Assembly (NCBI RefSeq): GCF_002585305.1
Contig: NZ_NUNF01000019.1
Coordinates: 130,679 to 194,678, forward strand
Length of the DNA stretch: 64,000 nt
Direction of reading: 5' to 3'
DNA from: Bacillus sp. AFS037270
GTDB taxonomy: Bacteria; Bacillota; Bacilli; Bacillales_B; DSM-18226
Positions within the stretch are counted from its first letter, which is position 1, and each line of letters opens with the position of its first letter. The position numbers and the translations under genes were made by a program. Below the pieces are notes generated by a model that did not search any database, was not told the DNA's origin, and saw only the letters and a program-made list of their open reading frames with translations. Below are positions 8,997-16,489 of the stretch, piece after piece.

Positions 8997-10073
8997 TTAA
9001 TTCAATTTTGAAGGTACAAGATCAAAGTCTTTAATGACTTGGTTAGTTTCGGCTGATTTAAAAATCGTTTCCATTAATCGTAGGACACGCAAAACTTCCT
9101 CGTTTTTCACGATTGGTTCTGCATTTCCTGCCACTACTGAAACAACATTTTCATAAAAGCTTTCCATTGTTTTTTCTACTTTAGGTAAATCAGATGTAGT
9201 CACAGCTTTTTCAGACGGAGGTGCCATTGTCTTCGTTAAGCCCTGTCCAGCTTTAATCGGTTTAGGGGCTTCTACTTCGCCCAGATTCTGAGTGACAATT
9301 TTACCATTAATATCCCAATCGTTAATGACTGCTGTACCTTTGGTTCCTTTTGTATACCAACGCGGAAGTTGAATGAAGTTGGATGTTCCAACCTCTATCA
9401 ATGAAGTGATACCGTTTTCAAATGTGATAAACACCTGAAATCCGTCATCTACCTCGTCCCCCAAAATATAACTTAAATTAGCAAAGACACTCGTAATCTT
9501 ACTATCAACCATAAATAAGAGCTGATCTAATAAATGGACACCCCAGTCAAGAAGCATCCCGCCGCCATATTCTTTCAAGTGACGCCAGTCTCCAGGAATA
9601 CCATTTGCTCCTTGAACACGTGATTCGATATGAAAAACATCTCCGATGATCTGTTCGTCGTAAATCTTTTTCATCGTTAGGAAGTCTTCATCCCACCTGC
9701 GGTTCTGGTGGACAATAAAGGCACGGTCATTAATTTTTGCTGCTTCCATAATCTCAAGCAACTCTTCACTGTAAATAGTCACCGGCTTTTCACAAATTAC
9801 ATCCTTACCTGCGTTCAAAGCTGCGATGGCAATTTCTTTATGTACATCATTAGGGGTAGCAATTAGAACAAAATCAACAACATCGTCAGACAAAACAGCA
9901 GATAAACTTTCATAGACCTTGTAGCCATCTGCCAAAGAAGCTGTTCTTCTATCCTCAGATATGTCATAGGTTCCAACGACCTCAATGTTTTGGTTTTCTT
10001 TTAATAGCTTTGCATGATAGCTCCCCATACCACCATAACCAACAATAACTAAATGATAGTTTTTATTCGTCAT
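8997..10073 (-). CDS. Gfo/Idh/MocA family dehydrogenase (operator B unit)
   Basis: This 358-residue protein has a Rossmann motif GYGGMGSYH at about 12-20, CEKPVT near 95, and GMLLDWGVHLLDQ with the conserved Asp and His. AAGGAG precedes the ATG. It follows the ABC permease gene by 150 nt, and operator copy B lies in that gap. The gene can therefore be read from its own AraC-dependent promoter and perhaps also by read-through from the transporter operon. A terminator follows at 8944. It is probably a sugar or glycoside oxidoreductase; the substrate is unknown. Confidence 0.85.
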   Translation of the reverse strand: MTNKNYHLVIVGYGGMGSYHAKLLKENQNIEVVGTYDISEDRRTASLADGYKVYESLSAVLSDDVVDFVLIATPNDVHKEIAIAALNAGKDVICEKPVTIYSEELLEIMEAAKINDRAFIVHQNRRWDEDFLTMKKIYDEQIIGDVFHIESRVQGANGIPGDWRHLKEYGGGMLLDWGVHLLDQLLFMVDSKITSVFANLSYILGDEVDDGFQVFITFENGITSLIEVGTSNFIQLPRWYTKGTKGTAVINDWDINGKIVTQNLGEVEAPKPIKAGQGLTKTMAPPSEKAVTTSDLPKVEKTMESFYENVVSVVAGNAEPIVKNEEVLRVLRLMETIFKSAETNQVIKDFDLVPSKLN

Positions 10074-10162
10074 CTTATTTTCTCCTTTTTTGCACCTATT
10101 CTCCTACAGGCATTTTTGGTATTTTCATAAACTTATAAAAACATTTCTTATTTGATTCCATC

Positions 10163-10168
10163 TTATTA
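10163..10168 (-). promoter_or_regulatory. -10 hexamer of the dehydrogenase at 8997
   Basis: TAATAA on the minus strand lies 16 nt from operator copy B, matching the geometry at copies A and C. Confidence 0.4.
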
Positions 10169-10184
10169 TGGATATGCGAATTAA

Positions 10185-10224
10185 AACATAGATTATATAG
10201 TTAAAAGATGAACTATTTTGCTAT
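10185..10224. promoter_or_regulatory. AraC-type operator, copy B
   Basis: This 40-bp element runs from AACATAGATT to ACTATTTTGCTAT. It sits 112 nt upstream of the dehydrogenase start at 10073 and touches the last base of the permease stop codon. Confidence 0.8.
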
Positions 10225-11051
10225 TATTCTTTAACTGAACCCGAGGTTAAACCGGATACAATCCTTCGTTGGAAGATTAACACCATAATAACCAGTGGAA
10301 CACTTACTACAACTGTAGCCGCTGCAATCTCACCCCATGGAATGGTAAATTGTCCCTGGAACATAGCAATCCCAATCGGTACCGTCTTATACTTATCATC
10401 TGTATTGATGGTAAGGGCAAAAAAGAACTCATTCCATGCTGCAATGAAAACAAGGATAGCGGTAGTAAATATTCCTGGTACTGCAAGCGGCATGATGACC
10501 TTCCAAAAAGTTTGCATTAAAGTAGCTCCGTCTATTTTTGCCGCTTCTTCAAGATCTAGCGGTATTTTGCGGAAAAAGGTTACTAATATCCAAATAGACA
10601 ACGGCAGCGTAAAGGTTGAATAAGGAATAATCAATCCTAAATAGGAATTGGTGAGTCCAAGGTTCTTTAAAAAGATATAAATTGGTGTAATGGTTGCGAT
10701 TTGTGGAAACATCGAGACAGATAGTACAATCCCAAGAATAAAAGTTTTTCCTTTAAATTGAAGCCTCGCAATGGCATAAGCAGCAAATGACGCAACTGTA
10801 ACGGCATACACAGTTGTAATAGTTGAAACCACCGTACTATTCCATAAATATCTTAAAAACGGATGATCAAAGAAAACGGATTTATAATTTTCCATTGTCG
10901 GATGGGAGGTGTAGGGAGTAAATGCCTTGTCCCCGAACAATTCAGTAGCTGGTTTTATTGAACTAATCAGCATCCATAAAAATGGAAACATTACAACAAA
11001 TACAAACACGATAAGAAACACATAAAAGAATGGGCTTGCTTTTTTCTGCAT
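10224..11051 (-). CDS. ABC sugar transporter permease, MalG type
   Basis: This 275-residue CUT1 permease has six membrane segments, a first one at about 7-27, and the EAA loop EEAAKIDGATLMQTFWKVIMPL that docks the ATPase. The C-terminus ends in GLTSGSVKE, as in MalG proteins. It is the third gene of the unit after the binding protein and the MalF-type permease, with a 43-nt gap and a GGGGGGAA ribosome binding site. No ATPase gene follows, so the importer must borrow one. Confidence 0.9.
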   Translation of the reverse strand: MQKKASPFFYVFLIVFVFVVMFPFLWMLISSIKPATELFGDKAFTPYTSHPTMENYKSVFFDHPFLRYLWNSTVVSTITTVYAVTVASFAAYAIARLQFKGKTFILGIVLSVSMFPQIATITPIYIFLKNLGLTNSYLGLIIPYSTFTLPLSIWILVTFFRKIPLDLEEAAKIDGATLMQTFWKVIMPLAVPGIFTTAILVFIAAWNEFFFALTINTDDKYKTVPIGIAMFQGQFTIPWGEIAAATVVVSVPLVIMVLIFQRRIVSGLTSGSVKE

Positions 11052-11094
11052 GTTAAAATTCCCCCCCTAAAAAATGGTGTACTGTCGAATTCCC

Positions 11095-12459
11095 TTATCT
11101 GTCATTTAGTAAATCTCTGCCCAAAAACTTAATATAAATCATTGAAATAATGGCTACGCATATAAATACAATGACAGAAAGGGCAGAACCGTCACCAAAA
11201 TTAGTTTGAGAAAACATCACCTTATAAGCGAGGATAGAAATGGTTTCAGTAGAGTTAGCAGGACCGCCGCCAGTTAGAACGTAAATTAAGTCAAAAACAC
11301 GAAAAGCATCTAGTGTTCTAAATAGCAGTGCAACAAGTATGCTTGACTTTAACAAAGGCAATGTAATTTTCATGAATTGCTTCCATTTACCTGCACCATC
11401 AATGGAAGCTGCTTCGTAAAGTGAGTCTGGAATGGTTTGAAGCCCGGCCAATAACAGCAAAGACATGTATGGAGTGGTCTTCCAGACATCAGAAAAGATG
11501 ACTGAAAACATGGCACCGGTGTCAGTTACAAGAAGTTTTTCCATCTTATCCACTAAGCCGATATCTGCGAAAATTTTGGCTACAATGCCATTTTGCCCAT
11601 CATATAAAAACTTCCACATAAGGGCGGAGACCGCGGTCGGAATGGCCCAAGGAATCAGAATGCTCGCCCTAATAAGCCCGCGTCCAATGAAAGCCTTATT
11701 AATCAAAAGGGCAATCGCTAGTCCAAGAACAAGCTCCACAAGGACAGAGATAATCGTAAATGTAGTAGTATTTCCAATCGCCTTCCACATTCTGCTAGCT
11801 GTTAAATTATCTTTGTAATGTTGCAAACCGATAAAATTAGGCTGAATAAGCGCATCTCCATATCCTGCGGCTAAACCCAGGAGTTTCTTTTCTTGAGTGA
11901 ACTTAACATTGCCGGACAATTTCTTCATTTTATTATTAATAATTTCAGAAGTATTTTCATATTCTTTAGCCATTTTTTTATCAATTTTTGCAATGCTAAG
12001 CTCAGAGTTCACCTGTTCAAAATTCATTAACTTATCGTTTACGGAATCATATTTTGTGCTGATCTCAGATCTGCTGCGAATCATCTTATCTATGGATTGC
12101 AGTTGATCTTTTATGGGCTGAAGCTCCTCGGCGCCATTCCCACTCTTTATTTCATTGTCAATGGTTCCGATTAAAAACGGATAGTTATTCAGATATCGTT
12201 CTAGGTCGAGATTATAACTTAAATGGACTTCCGATTTAGTGGGATTGTTTAATCTTAAATCAAACAAACTGAAATAAAAGGATTGCAAGACGGGCCAAAT
12301 GGCAATGAGGAAGATTAAAATCATAGCAGGTGCCACAAGATAATACCCGGCCGTTTTCTCAGTAAAGAGTTTTTTTCTTTTCTTTTTCAGGGTAAAAGAA
12401 GTCTTTCTAACCGATGCTTTATAGTCATCTGTTTCTACTTTAAGGGCACTATTTTTCAC
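11095..12459 (-). CDS. ABC sugar transporter permease, MalF type, with large extracytoplasmic insert
   Basis: This 454-residue permease is about 150 residues longer than usual for Gram-positive CUT1 permeases. The first membrane segment (about 38-62) is followed by a charged, helix-forming insert at about 70-205 before the family resumes at NFIGLQHYKDN. The EAA loop EAASIDGAGKW is present near the C-terminus. The start is GTG with AGGAGGGG upstream. The insert lies where E. coli MalF has its P2 loop, which contacts the binding protein, so it may do the same here. It is paired with the MalG-type gene at 10224. Confidence 0.88.
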   Translation of the reverse strand: MKNSALKVETDDYKASVRKTSFTLKKKRKKLFTEKTAGYYLVAPAMILIFLIAIWPVLQSFYFSLFDLRLNNPTKSEVHLSYNLDLERYLNNYPFLIGTIDNEIKSGNGAEELQPIKDQLQSIDKMIRSRSEISTKYDSVNDKLMNFEQVNSELSIAKIDKKMAKEYENTSEIINNKMKKLSGNVKFTQEKKLLGLAAGYGDALIQPNFIGLQHYKDNLTASRMWKAIGNTTTFTIISVLVELVLGLAIALLINKAFIGRGLIRASILIPWAIPTAVSALMWKFLYDGQNGIVAKIFADIGLVDKMEKLLVTDTGAMFSVIFSDVWKTTPYMSLLLLAGLQTIPDSLYEAASIDGAGKWKQFMKITLPLLKSSILVALLFRTLDAFRVFDLIYVLTGGGPANSTETISILAYKVMFSQTNFGDGSALSVIVFICVAIISMIYIKFLGRDLLNDR

Positions 12460-12489
12460 GTTAACCCCTCCTTTTTTAAGGATTTAAAC

Positions 12490-12518
12490 GGATTAGCCCC
12501 CAAGGAGAAGGCTAATCC
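12490..12518 (-). other. Intercistronic hairpin after the binding-protein gene
   Basis: A perfect 9-bp stem (GGATTAGCC with GGCTAATCC) lies in the 72-nt gap between the binding protein and MalF-type genes. It has only a weak T-run downstream on the minus strand. Such hairpins commonly protect or partly terminate the mRNA so that more binding protein than permease is made. Confidence 0.65.
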
Positions 12519-12531
12519 TAGTTTTTTAATA

Positions 12532-13845
12532 TTATTTATTAAGGGCTGCCTTCATTTCTTTTTCCATATTTTGAGCCGCTTGTTCAACAGTTTGTTCCCC
12601 TGCAATTGCTTTTGAAATATTAATTTGAATAATCTCTGAAATTTCCGGATAATTCGGAGCGACTGGTCGAGAAACGGCTGCACTTAAACCATCTACGAAG
12701 CCTTTATCAGCAAAAGTTGGGTTCGCTTTAAGAATCTCTTGATCTTGGTATAGCTTTGTAATTGTTGGAGCATGTCCGCCGTAGATTGCATCAATCTTTT
12801 GACCCTCAGCTCCCGCCATGAACTTTAAGAATTCCCAAGCTTCTTTCGGATGCTTGGAATACTTATTGATACCAGCCATCCAACCGCCTAGTGCCGCAGC
12901 AGATCCTTTGTCACCTGCTGGAAGCGGAGCTACACCTACCTGACCTACAATCTTGGACTTCTCTTTGTCATTTGCACTAGCATATTCATATGGCCAGTTA
13001 CGTAAGAATACCGTTTGTCCTTCAATAAAGGCTTGGTCTGATTCAACCTCAGTAAACGTTGTGACATTACCAGGTACTACATCAGACTTGGCAACTTCAA
13101 CTAATTTCTTTAAACCTTTGATTGCTTCTGGACTATTCACGGCTACGTTCCCATTTTTATCGATAAACGCTCCGCCATATGAGGCGACAAATTCTACAGC
13201 GTTACATACAAGCCCTTCGTACTGTTTCGATTGAAAAACATAACCAAATTTTGTGTTGCCCTGTCCCTTCTTTTCTTTTGCTTTTGCCAATAACTCATCC
13301 CATGTTTTTGGAACTTCGTCTTCTTTAACTAAGTCTTTTCGATAGTATAGTAGACCTGCATCAACAAATTTAGGAAGGGCCCATTGTTTCCCGTTAAACT
13401 GGGCTGCACCAAGAGCTCCCTGGTTATATTCATTTAGGTCAATTCCATCCTGCTGGATAAAACGGTCAAGTGGAAGCACATAGCCAGCCTGGGCAAATTC
13501 AGCAGGCCAAATTACATCCATATCAATAACATCAATTTCGGAAGATTTTGCATTGAAAGCCGTTATATATGCATCATGCTGCTTTCCGGTATCAGAGGGC
13601 ATTTCTCGGAACTCAATATCAATATTTGGGTGTGTTGCTTCAAAAGCCTCCACCACTTTTTCAGTTCCCTTAGTTACATCCTTCCCGCGTGCATAGACAA
13701 TTTTTACTTTTTGCTCAGTTGCTGTCTTTGTTTTGTCGCCAGCTGGCTTTTCCTTTGTGCTGGTTTGATCGGAACTACAGGCAGCAAGTGCCAAGGATAA
13801 TGTAGCAAATACGGCTAGAAGTTTTGCTTTTTTCGACTTTTTCAA
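12532..13845 (-). CDS. ABC transporter sugar-binding lipoprotein
   Basis: This 437-residue family 1 extracellular binding protein has a lipoprotein signal with lipobox LAAC (Cys at about 23). Internal motifs such as DVIDMDVIWPAEFAQ and the C-terminal WEFLKFMAG are typical of maltose/trehalose-type binders. The start codon is TTG, with AGGGGGAA 7 nt upstream. It is the first transporter gene after the LacI regulator. A perfect LacI-type palindrome lies 18 nt upstream of the start. An alpha-glucoside such as trehalose or maltose is a reasonable guess because of the GH13 and ThuA-like neighbours, but this is inference. Confidence 0.88.
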   Translation of the reverse strand: MKKSKKAKLLAVFATLSLALAACSSDQTSTKEKPAGDKTKTATEQKVKIVYARGKDVTKGTEKVVEAFEATHPNIDIEFREMPSDTGKQHDAYITAFNAKSSEIDVIDMDVIWPAEFAQAGYVLPLDRFIQQDGIDLNEYNQGALGAAQFNGKQWALPKFVDAGLLYYRKDLVKEDEVPKTWDELLAKAKEKKGQGNTKFGYVFQSKQYEGLVCNAVEFVASYGGAFIDKNGNVAVNSPEAIKGLKKLVEVAKSDVVPGNVTTFTEVESDQAFIEGQTVFLRNWPYEYASANDKEKSKIVGQVGVAPLPAGDKGSAAALGGWMAGINKYSKHPKEAWEFLKFMAGAEGQKIDAIYGGHAPTITKLYQDQEILKANPTFADKGFVDGLSAAVSRPVAPNYPEISEIIQINISKAIAGEQTVEQAAQNMEKEMKAALNK

Positions 13846-13856
13846 CGTTATTCCCC

Positions 13857-14870
13857 CTATATTGAAATCGATTTCAATTTTGACATAGTTGAATCTCTAA
13901 TTACCAAATCATAGGGTAATAGAATCTCCTGGTGGTTGACTTCTTTCTTAAAGGCAATGAAATCAATCATTACTTCCATTGCTGTCTTTCCAAGTTCTTC
14001 GATTGGTTGTCTAATGGTTGTAAGAGCCGGCTCTACCACCCTGGCAATCGGCTGGTCATCAAAACCAATGATGGCGATATCATCAGGAACATTTTTACCT
14101 AACGCCTTGGCAGCCATAATCATTCCGGCTGCCACCTGGTCACTTCCTGTAAAAACGGCTGTAGGTGCTTCTTTCAAATTCATAATCGTTCTTAATACCC
14201 TTTTACCGTCTTCGATGTCGAATACATTAGAGAAGATCCAGTCCTCTTGAACCGAAATTCCTGTTTCCACAAGTGCTCTTCTGTACCCAGCTTGTCTATC
14301 CTTTGCTAAATTACTTTTATCACCACAGGTACATGCAATTCTTATATGGCCTTGTTCAATCAAGTGCCGTGTTCCTATGTAGCTTGCCTTAAATTGATCC
14401 ATACGAATGATTGGCACCTTTGTGTTTCTTTCATATTCATTGCATAAGACCATGGGGCCAAACGCTGAATATGGCTCAATTTGTTTCCACTCGTTTTCAT
14501 AGGAAGTTAAGATTAAACCATCTACTTGTTTTGTTCTTAATAGCTCTAAAAAATCCATTTCCTTCTGTTTGCTATACCTCGTTTGGCAAATAAGTAACTG
14601 AAGATGGTTCTTAGTTGCTACCATATCCATCGCTTCCAGCAAATAGGCGAAAAATGGATTTGTAAGGACTGGAACTAGTATGGCAATGGTGTCTGTTCTT
14701 TGGTTCCGGAGCCGCTGAGCAGTTGTATTTGGAACATACTTTAACGACTCCATTGCTTCACGAACTAACCTTTTTTTATCTTCTGTAACATTTGGATGGT
14801 TGTTAAGCACCCTTGAAACGGTAGCCCTTGAAAGTCCTGCTCTTTTTGCTACATCGGCAATTGTTGCCAA
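13857..14870 (-). CDS. LacI family transcriptional repressor of the adjacent importer
   Basis: This 337-residue LacI/GalR regulator has an N-terminal helix-turn-helix (TIADVAKRAG, about 3-12) and hinge, then a periplasmic-binding-protein-like effector domain with AVFTGSDQVAAGM and IIGFDDQPIA. The start is TTG, judged from the family N-terminus and GGGGGGAT upstream. It precedes the binding protein by 11 nt, so it is probably co-transcribed. Two operator-like sequences lie downstream of its predicted promoter and one overlaps its own 3' end, indicating autoregulation and local control of the transporter. Confidence 0.9.
   Translation of the reverse strand: MATIADVAKRAGLSRATVSRVLNNHPNVTEDKKRLVREAMESLKYVPNTTAQRLRNQRTDTIAILVPVLTNPFFAYLLEAMDMVATKNHLQLLICQTRYSKQKEMDFLELLRTKQVDGLILTSYENEWKQIEPYSAFGPMVLCNEYERNTKVPIIRMDQFKASYIGTRHLIEQGHIRIACTCGDKSNLAKDRQAGYRRALVETGISVQEDWIFSNVFDIEDGKRVLRTIMNLKEAPTAVFTGSDQVAAGMIMAAKALGKNVPDDIAIIGFDDQPIARVVEPALTTIRQPIEELGKTAMEVMIDFIAFKKEVNHQEILLPYDLVIRDSTMSKLKSISI
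13861..13878. promoter_or_regulatory. Perfect LacI/cre-type operator inside the lacI 3' end
   Basis: This is an 18-bp perfect palindrome with core TGAAATCGATTTCA (13863-13876). It matches the cre consensus TGWAANCGNTNWCA and resembles the two sites before lacI. It encodes the last codons of the LacI protein and lies just ahead of the binding-protein gene. Confidence 0.75.
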
Positions 14871-14916
14871 ACAAAATCCCCCCTTTTCCCTCCTTTTAAA
14901 AGATATTCTCTCTAGT

Positions 14917-14943
14917 TGTAATCGATTTCAGTAAGCGATTACA
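14917..14943. promoter_or_regulatory. Two adjoining LacI/cre-type operators before lacI
   Basis: TGTAATCGATTTCA (14917-14930) fits the cre/LacI consensus at every position. AGTAAGCGATTACA (14930-14943) fits with one mismatch. Together the outer arms form an inverted repeat (TGTAATCG, CGATTACA). They lie just downstream of the predicted -10 and could block transcription. Confidence 0.7.
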
Positions 14944-14948
14944 TTTTT

Positions 14949-14977
14949 ACTTTAATAGATTACTCTTCCGATTGCAA
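14949..14977 (-). promoter_or_regulatory. Predicted lacI promoter
   Basis: On the minus strand, TTGCAA (-35, 14972-14977), a 17-nt spacer and TAAAGT (-10, 14949-14954) precede the operator pair. Confidence 0.45.
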
Positions 14978-15043
14978 TACATATTTTCAGAAAAGTTATA
15001 GATTTCAAAAAATATTTTTATGCTTTAAAATCTAGCTAGAAAT

Positions 15044-15095
15044 AAAAGAAAATGACCCCAGTTTGATAACAAGCAAACCAGAGTCATTTTCTTTT
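15044..15095. terminator. Long bidirectional terminator hairpin
   Basis: Thirteen-nt outer arms (AAAAGAAAATGAC and its complement) enclose an inner GTTTG/CAAAC stem, with U-rich ends on both strands. It terminates the dehydrogenase unit at 15180. The rest of the 309-bp lacI-to-dehydrogenase gap holds the lacI promoter and operators; nothing else is seen. Confidence 0.85.
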
Positions 15096-15179
15096 AATTA
15101 CCATTCTATTAATTTTGAATAATTCTTCTTGCTACTGATTTTAAAAAATGGGTTGTAAGAGTTCCCTCCAGCTGCTTGT

Positions 15180-16265
15180 TTATTTATTAAAATAAACGGC
15201 CTCTCCAGTTTGCGCCGATTTATAGATAGCTTCTAAAATTTCAGTAACTACTAGTGCCTCCTCAGGTTTTACGACCGGCTCGGTATCATTTAAGATACTT
15301 TCAATCCACAGTCTTGCTTCTAGTTCGGCTGCATCCTCCGTTTCCCCGTCATAAAAATCAACACCTTTTGCATCTAAATTGATGTGATTGGTATACAACT
15401 TGCTGAAATCTTCCCCATTGATGCGAAGGCCATCCCACATATCTGCTCCGCCTTCAGTCCCGCACAGCGTACATTTGGCTTCTCCTGTCTGCAGCATATT
15501 AATGGCCCAGCTCGATTCAAGCATGATGGTGGCACCATTTTCCATCGTAATATATCCGAAAGCCGAATCCTCTACTTTAAATTTCTCTGGATCCCACGAT
15601 CCCCAAGCATTTGCTGCATCTTTCTTCTGCCCAAGCTTATGGAATGTACTTCCTAAAACTGCCTTAGGCTTATAGTTGTTCATCATCCACAGGGTTAAAT
15701 CGAGCGCGTGCGTTCCAATATCGATTAATGGGCCTCCGCCTTGCTTCTCCTCATCAAGGAATACTCCCCATGTTGGCACCGCACGACGGCGAATCGCATG
15801 GGCCTTCGCATAATAGATCTCTCCTAAATCTCCACGTTCGCATACTTTTTGCAGATATTGACTGTCAGTACGGAAACGGTTTTGGTAGCCGATCGTTAAT
15901 TTCTTCCCAGTCCGCTTGGCTGCCTCTACCATTCTTCTAGCATCTGCTGCTGTTTTGGCCATCGGTTTTTCGCACATAACATGTTTGTCCGCTTCCAATG
16001 CTGCGACGGTGATATCGGCATGAGAATCATTAGGCGTACATACATGGACTACATCGATGGATTCGTCCTTTAACAGTTCTTGATAATCCACATAGATTGC
16101 AGCATCTTCGATTCCATATTTTGAAGCTGCCTCAACAGCACGATCCTCTTCAATATCACAGAAAGCCACCATTTCGATCTGTGAAAGCTTTGCCAAGCTT
16201 GGCAAGTGCTTTCCCTTTGCAATTCCACCACACCCAATGATGGCAACTCGTAATTTTTTTGTCAT
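15180..16265 (-). CDS. Gfo/Idh/MocA family dehydrogenase (operator C unit)
   Basis: This 361-residue enzyme has Rossmann motif IIGCGGIAKGKH (about 9-20), CEKPMAKT near 96, and PLIDIGTHALDLTLWMM with the conserved Asp and His. AGGGAGGAA precedes the ATG. It is a single-gene unit with operator copy C 105 nt upstream and a strong terminator downstream. GDLGEIYYAKAH and the RRAVPTWGVF stretch are common in Bacilli members next to glycoside clusters. Its shared operator ties it to the ThuA unit rather than to the fructan operon next door. Confidence 0.85.
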   Translation of the reverse strand: MTKKLRVAIIGCGGIAKGKHLPSLAKLSQIEMVAFCDIEEDRAVEAASKYGIEDAAIYVDYQELLKDESIDVVHVCTPNDSHADITVAALEADKHVMCEKPMAKTAADARRMVEAAKRTGKKLTIGYQNRFRTDSQYLQKVCERGDLGEIYYAKAHAIRRRAVPTWGVFLDEEKQGGGPLIDIGTHALDLTLWMMNNYKPKAVLGSTFHKLGQKKDAANAWGSWDPEKFKVEDSAFGYITMENGATIMLESSWAINMLQTGEAKCTLCGTEGGADMWDGLRINGEDFSKLYTNHINLDAKGVDFYDGETEDAAELEARLWIESILNDTEPVVKPEEALVVTEILEAIYKSAQTGEAVYFNK

Positions 16266-16317
16266 GTTCTATTCCTCCCTAATCCTATTTTCAACATCGG
16301 TATCTTACTATTTCTAT

Positions 16318-16331
16318 AAAGTAAGCGCTTA
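16318..16331. promoter_or_regulatory. Possible cre-like site
   Basis: The core GTAAGCGCTTAA resembles cre but lacks the 3' CA. It lies between operator C with its -10 and the dehydrogenase start. Confidence 0.3.
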
Positions 16332-16346
16332 AAATCATAAACTTAT

Positions 16347-16352
16347 CTTATA
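16347..16352 (-). promoter_or_regulatory. -10 hexamer of the dehydrogenase at 15180
   Basis: TATAAG on the minus strand lies 17 nt from operator copy C, the same spacing as at copy A. Confidence 0.45.
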
Positions 16353-16369
16353 TCGTATAAAGAAAATAA

Positions 16370-16409
16370 AACATAGACCATCTAATGAAAACATATACTA
16401 TTTTGCTAT
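16370..16409. promoter_or_regulatory. AraC-type operator, copy C
   Basis: This is the third 40-bp copy, AACATAGACC through ACTATTTTGCTAT. On the minus strand it reads as two imperfect 20-nt direct repeats, each ending TATGTT, as expected for an AraC dimer. Confidence 0.8.
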
Positions 16410-16435
16410 TTTTATAGGATTCTGCCGTTAAATAC

Positions 16436-16483
16436 AAAAGAAAGAGCATTCCGTGCGGTACGCACTGCGAATGCATTTCTTTT
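16436..16483 (-). terminator. Terminator of the fructan operon
   Basis: Outer arms AAAAGAAA/TTTCTTTT enclose a GC-rich inner stem (GCATTC with GAATGC, and GTGCG with CGCAC). It follows the secreted GH32 gene. Confidence 0.8.
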
Positions 16484-16489
16484 AGAACT

